From the NCBI GenBank assembly GCA_031284765.1, contig JAITXK010000189.1, positions 1 to 8,870 of the forward strand: 8,870 nucleotides of DNA, read 5' to 3'. This stretch comes from Candidatus Symbiothrix sp. (lineage in GTDB: Bacteria; Bacteroidota; Bacteroidia; Bacteroidales; Azobacteroidaceae). The notes under the pieces were generated by a model that had not been told where the DNA came from, made no database searches, and saw only the letters and a list, made by a program, of their open reading frames with translations. Position numbers and translations under genes: made by a program. Of this stretch, positions 1-5,438 are shown piece by piece (positions within the stretch are counted from its first letter, which is position 1; each line of letters begins with the position of its first letter).

Positions 1-14
1 CCCATTTTATCCAT
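1..14 (-). CDS. Possible 5' end of a divergent gene, cut by the window edge
   Basis: On the minus strand an ATG at 14..12 opens a frame reading M-D-K-M before the window ends. About 46 nt upstream is a TATATTTG box at 67..60, and a purine-rich AAGGAAAAAA stretch lies between the two. Only four codons are visible, so neither the product nor the reality of the gene can be judged. It would be transcribed away from hicA. This is an inference from the start-site context only. Confidence 0.2.
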
Positions 15-59
15 CAAGTTGCTTTTTTCCTTGTTTCTTTTCAGAATGATTTTTGCTTT

Positions 60-67
60 CAAATATA
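60..67 (-). promoter_or_regulatory. Candidate -7 promoter box facing left
   Basis: The minus strand reads TATATTTG, an exact match to the Bacteroidota -7 consensus TAnnTTTG. A -33 element is poor: TTAG at about 93..90, 22 nt upstream, is the nearest candidate. It would put the start of a transcript around position 50-55, giving a leader of about 40 nt before the ATG at 14..12. In A/T-rich intergenic DNA the motif can occur by chance. Confidence 0.3.
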
Positions 68-141
68 CTTTTCTTGTGTGGGCTTGTACTAATGCTGAAT
101 TGTTAAAAATGCACTTTCATTGGAGAATAATTGGTGAAATA

Positions 142-173
142 TTTGGATAATAGTATATAAATAGTTACCTTTG
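142..173 (+). promoter_or_regulatory. hicAB promoter (TTTG - 20 nt - TACCTTTG)
   Basis: TTTG at 142-145 and TACCTTTG at 166-173 match the Bacteroidota -33 (TTTG) and -7 (TAnnTTTG) elements with a 20-nt spacer, which is in the usual range. Transcription would start a few bases after 173, so the in-frame ATG at 176 would lie at or before the transcript's 5' end. This favours the second in-frame ATG at 200 as the hicA start. HicAB complexes usually repress their own promoter, but no clear operator repeat was recognised here. Confidence 0.6.
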
Positions 174-199
174 TAATGTCAATTCAAAATAACAATAAA

Positions 200-382
200 A
201 TGAAGTACACAGAATTTCACAGTTTAATTAAGAGAAACGGATGGAAGTATTCCCACGCAGAAGGTAGTCATTACTTCTATGTTAAAGACGGCGTTCTATC
301 TCCACCGGTTCCATATCATGGAGCAAAAGAGATAGGAGAGGGATTGAGAAGAAGAATAAGTAAACAAATGGGGCTTAAATAA
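200..382 (+). CDS. hicA: HicA-type mRNA interferase toxin of a type II toxin-antitoxin pair
   Basis: Predicted 60-aa HicA toxin, a small double-stranded-RNA-binding-fold ribonuclease that cleaves mRNA when not held by HicB. The diagnostic G-S-H motif is present at residues 22-24 (His24 is the expected catalytic residue), within a GSHYFY strand. The C-terminal half has the family pattern P-x-H followed by a basic helix (VPYHGAKEIGEGLRRR). The frame can also be opened at 176, giving 68 aa, but the promoter -7 box ends at 173, so that ATG would be leaderless or outside the transcript. The ATG at 200 gives the normal family length and follows an A-rich leader with no Shine-Dalgarno. hicB follows after 20 nt, and the stop codon lies inside an inverted repeat (370-387). 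Toxin-first order is usual for hicAB. Family assignment is confident; activity is inferred. Confidence 0.88.
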   Translation: MKYTEFHSLIKRNGWKYSHAEGSHYFYVKDGVLSPPVPYHGAKEIGEGLRRRISKQMGLK

Positions 383-387
383 GCCCC
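370..387 (+). repeat. Inverted repeat over the hicA stop codon
   Basis: GGGGCTTA at 370-377 and TAAGCCCC at 380-387 are perfect reverse complements. As RNA they would form a 7-bp stem closed by a 4-nt A/U loop. The hicA stop codon (380-382) is in the right arm. No U-tract follows (TTAAAAAC), so it is not a standard intrinsic terminator. It sits in the only gap between toxin and antitoxin. It could affect ribosome termination, mRNA processing or the HicA:HicB ratio, but that role is speculative. Confidence 0.5.
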
Positions 388-402
388 TTAAAAACAATAG
401 AA

Positions 403-801
403 ATGGAAACAATAAAAATTATTATTGAAAAAAGCGCAGATTATTATGATGCTTATTCTGAAAATTGCGATGGAATCTGGGGAGCTGGAGAAACGGCAGA
501 AGCAGCAAAAGCAGATGTTTTAAAAGGCTTGGAATTATTTATAAATTCAAGAGATAAAAAGGAGTTGCCGGCAATATTACAAGGAGAATATACAGTTGTA
601 TTTTCTTACGATACGCAAAGTTTTATGAATTACTATAATAAGTTATTTTCAAATGTAGCATTGGAGCGTATGACAGGAATAAATCAAAAACTATTGCATC
701 ACTATGCTTCCGGCTTAAAGAAACCACGTGAAGCCCAAAGAAAGAAAATTGAAAATGCATTACATAATATAGGTAAAGAGTTATTAGCTGTGGAATTATA
801 G
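403..801 (+). CDS. hicB: HicB-family antitoxin with C-terminal helix-turn-helix
   Basis: Predicted 132-aa antitoxin that binds and neutralises HicA and, through its DNA-binding domain, probably represses the hicAB promoter. Residues 1-75 resemble the degraded RNase-H-like HicB fold: a first strand (IKIIIEKS), a Y-x-A-Y-S-E segment, the G-I-W-G-x-G-E-T turn near residues 24-31, then the helix TAEAAKADVLKGLEL. Residues 83-126 form a Cro/C1-type helix-turn-helix with the pattern ALERMTGINQKLLHHYASG and a following basic helix (KPREAQRKKIENAL). Many HicB proteins instead carry a ribbon-helix-helix, so this is the HTH subtype. It lies 20 nt after hicA and is followed by an intrinsic terminator, making hicAB a self-contained two-gene unit. 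Two sampled 60-nt lines of the gene are each about 32% G+C, much lower than parts of fabD. Confidence 0.87.
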   Translation: METIKIIIEKSADYYDAYSENCDGIWGAGETAEAAKADVLKGLELFINSRDKKELPAILQGEYTVVFSYDTQSFMNYYNKLFSNVALERMTGINQKLLHHYASGLKKPREAQRKKIENALHNIGKELLAVEL

Positions 802-833
802 TTTTGAATTGACAACAAACTTTTTTTACAGTT

Positions 834-870
834 GCCCGGCATCATTCCCTGATACCGGGCTTTTCTTTTT
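834..870 (+). terminator. Intrinsic terminator of hicAB
   Basis: GCCCGGCATCA (834-844) pairs with TGATACCGGGC (850-860) in an 11-bp stem with one C-A mismatch and a 5-nt loop (TTCCC). TTTTCTTTTT follows immediately at 861-870. The U-tract is on the + side only, so the terminator serves the rightward hicAB transcript, ending 33 nt after the hicB stop. No comparable T-tract exists on the minus side to stop tatC transcription. Confidence 0.85.
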
Positions 871-946
871 AAACCCTTCACTTAATTTTAGATACAAATA
901 TACAACATTATCATTCTTACATGATATAAAACAAACATAAATATTT

Positions 947-1762
947 TCAAACAGTATCATTCTTAACAAAGAAAATACTCAACTCATACAAAGCATATAA
1001 AGGAAAAAATACCAGCGACAAAGTGAAGGGGTCGCCGGTAGGAGTAATCAGCGCGGCGGCAATCAACAGCACAACGATTGCGTGACGGCGATAGGTTCTG
1101 AAAAACGATTTTTTCAAGATGCCGATTTGCGATAACAGCCACGAAAGCAAAGGCATTTCAAAAACCAATCCCATGGCGACTATCAACAAAATAAAATTAT
1201 CCAGATACGAATCCAGCGAAATGTGGTTGTGAATTACATCGCTTAATGAATACGTATAAAGAAAGCGCAAAGTCATGGGAAAAATGACGGCGTAACCAAT
1301 CAGGCAACCGATAAAAAACATGATTGAACCGAAAAAAAATACCCAACGGACATGTCTTCGCTCATGTTCGTACAAGGCGGGACTAATAAATCCCCAAAGT
1401 TCAAACAAAAGATAGGGGCAAATAAGTATCAGGGAAAGCCAAAACGAAGTACTCAAATGACGGAAAAATTGCGCAGTCAAATCAATATTAATCATATCAA
1501 TTTGGAAATTTTGGTCGCAAAATGCTGGGATAAAAGATACTTTTTGACTTAAAGTACATAAAGTTTCGTAAAGCCAGAAATCAGGTTTGGCCGGAGCCAG
1601 AATAATTTGGTCGAAAATCCAAGGCATGCAACTGAAACTTGCAATTGCAAAAATAATCAAAGCAATCACAATTCGCAACAATACCCAACGAAATGCTTCT
1701 AAATGTTCCCAAAAGGACATTTGAGTTTCGGAATCCAAGACTTCCTGAGTGTCTTCTTTCAT
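947..1762 (-). CDS. tatC: Sec-independent protein translocase subunit TatC
   Basis: 271-aa polytopic inner-membrane protein, the core receptor of the twin-arginine translocation system that recognises RR signal peptides of folded proteins. Hallmarks are present: the cytoplasmic N-terminal SFWEHLEAFR (residues 16-25; Glu22 matches the conserved HLxELR glutamate), the signature YLLFELWGFISPALYEHERR region (about 117-136, with Glu134 matching the signal-binding glutamate of E. coli TatC), the FEMP motif (201-204), and the TPTGDPFTL turn (240-248) before the last membrane helix. Six hydrophobic segments are visible. The first periplasmic loop (about 50-100) is rather long. An alternative start is Met15, but the first ATG gives a normal extended N terminus. 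It follows tatA by 24 nt on the same strand, so the two are probably co-transcribed. No tatB is present beside them. Confidence 0.96.
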   Translation of the reverse strand: MKEDTQEVLDSETQMSFWEHLEAFRWVLLRIVIALIIFAIASFSCMPWIFDQIILAPAKPDFWLYETLCTLSQKVSFIPAFCDQNFQIDMINIDLTAQFFRHLSTSFWLSLILICPYLLFELWGFISPALYEHERRHVRWVFFFGSIMFFIGCLIGYAVIFPMTLRFLYTYSLSDVIHNHISLDSYLDNFILLIVAMGLVFEMPLLSWLLSQIGILKKSFFRTYRRHAIVVLLIAAALITPTGDPFTLSLVFFPLYALYELSIFFVKNDTV

Positions 1763-1786
1763 TTCAGGAAAATTATAATGACGGAT

Positions 1787-1963
1787 TTATGAATTATTTT
1801 CCGGTTTATCCGATTTGATATCGTCTTCAATATCTTTCATTCCGTCTTTGAATCCTTTGATGCCTTTGCCGATTCCTTTCATCAATTCGGGGATTTTTTT
1901 CCCTCCGAAAAGCAGCAATATCACTACTAAAAGAATAATCCATTCCCAACCTCGAATATTCAT
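1787..1963 (-). CDS. tatA: Sec-independent protein translocase subunit TatA
   Basis: 58-aa protein read from the ATG at 1963..1961 to the TAA at 1789..1787. Residues 5-20 form one membrane helix (GWEWIILLVVILLLFG) ending in the conserved F-G hinge (19-20). The hinge is followed by GGKKIPEL and an amphipathic glycine/lysine-rich helix (MKGIGKGIKGFKDG), then a short acidic tail (DIEDDIKSDKPENN). This is the standard TatA layout, and TatA oligomers provide the pore or membrane-thinning activity. In two-component TatAC systems TatA also does the job of TatB, which is likely here because no tatB is visible. Its short length makes it easy to miss, and a longer meaningless frame overlaps it on the same strand. 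tatC follows after 24 nt. Confidence 0.94.
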   Translation of the reverse strand: MNIRGWEWIILLVVILLLFGGKKIPELMKGIGKGIKGFKDGMKDIEDDIKSDKPENNS

Positions 1964-1992
1964 AATTTGACAAATTTATAATTATAGATTCG

Positions 1993-2000
1993 CAAAAGTA
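1993..2000 (-). promoter_or_regulatory. Candidate tatAC promoter -7 box
   Basis: The minus strand reads TACTTTTG at 2000..1993, an exact TAnnTTTG match. The -33 position (about 2023..2021) reads ATG rather than TTG, so that element is weak. The predicted leader to the tatA ATG is about 25 nt. A second match, TAAATTTG at 1978..1971, is only 7 nt from the ATG and is less likely to be used. This box and the fabD box at 2054-2061 define a compact divergent promoter region. Confidence 0.45.
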
Positions 2001-2053
2001 GCAAATAAATATTGAATATTCATATATATGATTTAAATTCATAATTCTTTTTG

Positions 2054-2061
2054 TATCTTTG
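2054..2061 (+). promoter_or_regulatory. Candidate promoter -7 box for the fabD operon
   Basis: TATCTTTG at 2054-2061 matches TAnnTTTG exactly and lies 28 nt before the fabD ATG, giving a leader of about 20 nt. The -33 region is weak; TTTA at 2032-2035, 18 nt upstream, is the best visible candidate. No other convincing TAnnTTTG box was seen in the short gaps before the four downstream genes, so it may drive all five. Confidence 0.5.
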
Positions 2062-2089
2062 TACTTTCGTTTTTTAAAAGGCATAATAT

Positions 2090-2968
2090 ATGAAAGCATA
2101 CGTATTCCCCGGACAAGGCGCCCAATTTACGGGCATGGGTTTGAATTTATATCAGGAATCCCAACAAGCAAAAGAGTTATTCCAACAAGCAAATACCATT
2201 TTAGGGTTCCGCATTACCGATTTAATGTTTGAAGGAACGGAAGAAGATTTGCGTCAGACCAAGGTTACACAACCGGCTGTTTTTCTCCATTCAGTGATTT
2301 TGGCGAAAACATTAGGGTCTTATTTTCAACCGGATATGGTGGCAGGTCATTCCTTGGGAGAATTTTCGGCATTGGTTTCCGCCAACGCCATTTCTTTTGA
2401 AGACGGTTTGCGTTTAGTCTATCAACGTGCATTAGCGATGCAAAAAGCCGGCGAAGACCATCCCGGAACCATGGCCGCTGTTTTGGCTTTGCCCGATGCC
2501 CAAGTGGAAGAAATTTGTGCTGCAATTGATGATATTGTCGTTCCCGCCAACTATAATTGCCCGGGACAAATCGTGATTTCAGGCACATTGACGGGCATAG
2601 ATAAGGCTTGTGAACAATTAGTGGCCGCCGGTGCAAAACGCGCCTTAAAACTCAAAGTCGGCGGCGCATTCCATTCCCCGTTGATGGAATCGGCACGCAC
2701 CCAATTGGCGGAAGCCATTCAATCCACCGCATTCAAAGTACCGATGTGCCCTGTGTATCAAAACGTGAGCACATACGGAGAAACCGACCCGGAAACCATT
2801 AAAAATAATTTGATTGCGCAATTAACCGCTCCGGTAAAATGGACACAATTAATTGAAAACATGATTGTTGCGGGTGCAAACGATTTCACGGAAATCGGCC
2901 CGGGTGCTGTCTTGCAAGGCTTAATCAAAAAAATCAACGCAGGAGTAAATACGCAAGGAATTTCATAA
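2090..2968 (+). CDS. fabD: Malonyl-CoA:ACP transacylase FabD
   Basis: 292-aa cytoplasmic enzyme that moves malonyl from CoA to acyl-carrier protein, supplying the extender unit for type II fatty-acid synthesis. The N terminus has the family FPGQGAQ motif (6-12; Gln9 in the oxyanion region). The nucleophile elbow GHSLGE is at 86-91 with catalytic Ser88. Arg113 (YQRALAMQ) matches the malonyl-carboxylate-binding arginine. GGAFHS at 191-196 supplies catalytic His195, and NYNCPGQ at 154-160 and the EIGPG turn near the C terminus are also typical. Length is normal. It heads a run of five same-strand genes; the pyridoxal-kinase gene starts 21 nt after its stop. It is usually found with other fab genes or fabD-like neighbours, but here the genes downstream are unrelated to lipid synthesis. 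Confidence 0.97.
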   Translation: MKAYVFPGQGAQFTGMGLNLYQESQQAKELFQQANTILGFRITDLMFEGTEEDLRQTKVTQPAVFLHSVILAKTLGSYFQPDMVAGHSLGEFSALVSANAISFEDGLRLVYQRALAMQKAGEDHPGTMAAVLALPDAQVEEICAAIDDIVVPANYNCPGQIVISGTLTGIDKACEQLVAAGAKRALKLKVGGAFHSPLMESARTQLAEAIQSTAFKVPMCPVYQNVSTYGETDPETIKNNLIAQLTAPVKWTQLIENMIVAGANDFTEIGPGAVLQGLIKKINAGVNTQGIS

Positions 2969-2989
2969 CTATTATAATATAAACGAAAG

Positions 2990-3841
2990 ATGAAACGATT
3001 GAAAAGAGTAGTTGCCATTCATGATATATCGGGATTCGGTAAATGTTCATTAACAGTGGCATTGCCCATTATTTCCGCCGCAGGCATTGAAACGACAGTG
3101 CTTCCAACTGCGGTGCTGTCCACGCACACAGGAGGTTTTACCGGTTTTACCTACCGCGATTTGACTGAAGATATAGCTCCCATTGCTCAACATTGGAAAT
3201 CGTTGGATATTCAATTCGATGCTATTTACACCGGATTCTTAGGCTCGTTTGAGCAATTGGATTTGGTAACCAGTTTTTTTGAAAATTTCAAAACCCAAGA
3301 CAATCTCATTTTGGTGGACCCTGTGATGGCCGATAACGGTGAATTATATAAAATTTTCCCGCAGGAATTTCCCGCAGGCATGCGTAAATTGTGTGCAAAG
3401 GCCGATATTATCGTTCCAAATCTTACGGAAGCTGCTTTATTATTGGGCGAATCCTATCATCCGGGGCCTTATACCAAAGAATATATTGCCGGTATCCTCC
3501 AAAAATTAAGCGCCATCGGCCCTAAAAAAATAGTATTGACGGGCGTATTTTTCAACGAAGACGAATTGGGAGCCGCCGCCTACGATGCCGTTACAGGAGA
3601 AATTTCCTACACCTTTGAAAAACGGATTCCGGGTTATTATCACGGCACAGGCGATGTTTTTGGTTCGGCTTTATTGTCCGCATTATTAAACGATGTCGAT
3701 TTGAAAGAGGCGGCAGCCATTGCCGTTCGTTTCACCACTTCCGCTATTCGGAAAACAGCGGAAGCAGGCACCGACCTCCGTTTCGGCGTTCATTTCGAAC
3801 AAAGTTTGCCGGAATTGTTGAGAGAATTGAAATTAGTATAA
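2990..3841 (+). CDS. pdxY: PdxY/PdxK-like pyridoxal (pyridoxamine) kinase
   Basis: 283-aa cytoplasmic ribokinase-superfamily enzyme, expected to phosphorylate pyridoxal or pyridoxamine with ATP in the vitamin B6 salvage pathway. Visible motifs are the N-terminal IHDISGFGKCSLT (substrate pocket), LSTHTGGF at 43-50, the VDPVMADNGELY segment at 109-120, PNLTEA at 143-148, the LTGV strand at 183-186, and the anion-hole signature GTGDVF at 219-224 with catalytic-base Asp222. Length agrees with PdxY-type kinases. The symbol is a family-level choice: Bacteroidota members are often labelled simply pyridoxamine kinase, and hydroxymethylpyrimidine kinases share the fold. It lies 21 nt after fabD and 22 nt before the lipoprotein gene, so operon membership is likely. 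No functional link to fatty-acid synthesis is evident. Confidence 0.88.
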   Translation: MKRLKRVVAIHDISGFGKCSLTVALPIISAAGIETTVLPTAVLSTHTGGFTGFTYRDLTEDIAPIAQHWKSLDIQFDAIYTGFLGSFEQLDLVTSFFENFKTQDNLILVDPVMADNGELYKIFPQEFPAGMRKLCAKADIIVPNLTEAALLLGESYHPGPYTKEYIAGILQKLSAIGPKKIVLTGVFFNEDELGAAAYDAVTGEISYTFEKRIPGYYHGTGDVFGSALLSALLNDVDLKEAAAIAVRFTTSAIRKTAEAGTDLRFGVHFEQSLPELLRELKLV

Positions 3842-3863
3842 ACCATTCATTAAACAGGATAAT

Positions 3864-4439
3864 ATGAAGAAAATAATTGTTTTTATCGGTCTTTCAATGA
3901 TGCTATTTTCCTGCGATGTGGTACAACAACTTGCCGGTGGTTATCAATTGACTCAATGTAAATATGAGTACAATTCTATTTCAGGCATCAGTTTGAATGG
4001 TATTACAACGCAAAATTTGAGTAATCCGCTCAATTTGGCAAAAATCACTACGGCTTTTGCTTCTCCAAACGGTTCGTTTCCACTCAATTTCACATTGAAT
4101 TTAGACGTTACCAATCCGGGCATGCAAAGCGCAATTCTCAACGGATTAGGGTATATCTTGGAAATTGACGGGCACCAGATGACTACAGGTTCTCTTTCGC
4201 AAAAATTGCAAATTGATGGCGGACAAAAAACGGTTTTACCCATCAACATGACATTCGACCTCAAACAAGTATTGAGTGGCGAATCCTTGGAATCAATTAA
4301 AAATATAGCGCTCAGTTTTGCGGGCATCGGAAGCGCGTCAAGCGATGTAACCGTGAAATTGCAACCCAGTCTTTTAATAGGGAATAAAGTTCTGAATACT
4401 CCGACTTATATTCCTATCTCTTTTAAATTGAATAAATAA
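3864..4439 (+). CDS. LEA type 2-like lipoprotein
   Basis: 191-aa predicted lipoprotein. The N terminus is a short type II signal peptide (MKKIIVFIGLSMMLFSC) with a permissive lipobox L-F-S-C, which would make Cys17 the lipidated residue. Asp18 follows, and no acidic surface-export signal of the Bacteroidota type is apparent. Residues about 40-190 have the pattern of the LEA14/WHy (water stress and hypersensitive response) beta-sandwich: alternating strands, a LNFTLNLDVTNPG segment near 73-87 with the hallmark N-P, then YILEIDG (97-103) and a G-x-L segment. The family is common in Bacteroidota as small cell-envelope lipoproteins of unknown role. An AGGA at 3856-3859, 4 nt before the ATG, is one of the few Shine-Dalgarno-like sites in the window. 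It lies in the middle of the fabD operon, before the two Tat-client genes. Confidence 0.72.
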   Translation: MKKIIVFIGLSMMLFSCDVVQQLAGGYQLTQCKYEYNSISGISLNGITTQNLSNPLNLAKITTAFASPNGSFPLNFTLNLDVTNPGMQSAILNGLGYILEIDGHQMTTGSLSQKLQIDGGQKTVLPINMTFDLKQVLSGESLESIKNIALSFAGIGSASSDVTVKLQPSLLIGNKVLNTPTYIPISFKLNK

Positions 4440-4479
4440 ATCATCCTATTGAACTCTAACATCTAAATAACACATAAAT

Positions 4480-5409
4480 ATGAAACGGCGAGAATTTTTT
4501 AAGGCATCTGTAGCCATTGGAGTGTCGGCATTGACTTTCAATAAGTTATCCGCAGCACTGAGTAGTAATGAAATAGCAGTAGAAGCGACTCCCGATATGG
4601 TGGCCGTGATGGGCGGAGCGCCGGCTGAAATGTTGCAACGCGCATTGAAAGAGATGGGCGGTATCGGCAAATACGTGAAAAAAGGCCAAAGTGTCGTTAT
4701 CAAACCGAATATCGGTTGGGATAAAAAGCCTGATTTTGCAGCCAATACCAATCCCGATTTAGTGAACGAATTAGTCAAACAATGTTTGCGGGCAGGCGCT
4801 AAAAAAGTCACTGTTTTTGACCACACTTGCGATAATTGGCAAAAATGTTATGCTAATTCAGGCATTAAAGCGGCGGTAGAAGCGGCGGGAGGAAATATTG
4901 TCCCTGCCAATGACGAAAGTTACTACAAAACAACCACTCTTCCCCAAGGTGTCAAACTAAAATCGACCAAAATTCATCAAGCCTTGTTGGACGCTGATGT
5001 TTGGTTCAATGTTCCTGTTTTGAAACATCACGGAGGTGCAAACATGTCCATCGCGATGAAAAACTACATGGGTATCGTTTGGGACAGGCCGTATTTTCAT
5101 AACAACGATTTGCAACAATGTATCGCTGATATTTGTACCTGGCAAAAGAAACCGGTGCTCAATATCGTGGACGCTTACCGTTGCATGCGCAAAAATGGTC
5201 CGCAAGGACGTTCGGTGTCGGATACTTCGTTATTGAAAGCAGTCATTATTTCGCCCAATATCGTAGCGGTTGACACGGCGGCAGTCGGTCTATTTAATCA
5301 AGTGGAAAAAATGGACATCAATGTTGTGGAACATATTGCGAATGGCGAAAAGCTGAAATTAGGAACGCAAAAACTGGATACATTAAAGGTAAAAAGAATA
5401 AAATTGTAA
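4480..5409 (+). CDS. Tat-exported DUF362 domain protein
   Basis: 309-aa protein. The N terminus (MKRREFFKASVAIG) is a twin-arginine signal: R3-R4, then E-F-F-K, and a mildly hydrophobic stretch to about residue 27 ending in SAALSS. The mature part matches the DUF362 family: VVIKPNIGW at 72-80, the VFDHTCDNW segment at 112-120, WFNVPVLKHH at 175-184, AMKNYMGIVWDR at 192-203, and AVDTAAVG at 263-270. Many DUF362 proteins carry ferredoxin clusters; this one has six scattered cysteines (102, 117, 123, 214, 219, 235) but no CxxCxxC array. Use of Tat implies that it folds, probably with a cofactor, in the cytoplasm. It lies 40 nt after the lipoprotein and 29 nt before the Fe-S membrane protein, a likely redox partner. 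The biochemical role of DUF362 is not established, so no reaction is assigned. Confidence 0.88.
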   Translation: MKRREFFKASVAIGVSALTFNKLSAALSSNEIAVEATPDMVAVMGGAPAEMLQRALKEMGGIGKYVKKGQSVVIKPNIGWDKKPDFAANTNPDLVNELVKQCLRAGAKKVTVFDHTCDNWQKCYANSGIKAAVEAAGGNIVPANDESYYKTTTLPQGVKLKSTKIHQALLDADVWFNVPVLKHHGGANMSIAMKNYMGIVWDRPYFHNNDLQQCIADICTWQKKPVLNIVDAYRCMRKNGPQGRSVSDTSLLKAVIISPNIVAVDTAAVGLFNQVEKMDINVVEHIANGEKLKLGTQKLDTLKVKRIKL

Positions 5410-5438
5410 TTTGACCGAATCGGACATACAAAAGCAAG

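Noticed and set aside
895..902. TATATTTG -7 box on the minus strand after tatC
   Set aside because: There is no -33 element at a suitable distance and no minus-strand gene downstream; it would only give antisense RNA to hicB. Probably chance in A/T-rich DNA.
909..965. 11-bp direct repeat TATCATTCTTA at 909-919 and 955-965
   Set aside because: There are only two copies, one lies in the tatC 3' end, and no mobile-element or att-site features are associated with them.
1827..2099. 90-codon minus-strand open frame over tatA and the divergent promoter
   Set aside because: It overlaps tatA out of frame, its N-terminal part runs through the A/T-rich promoter region, and its C-terminal part (RNRQRHQRIQRRN) is an out-of-frame reading of the TatA amphipathic helix.
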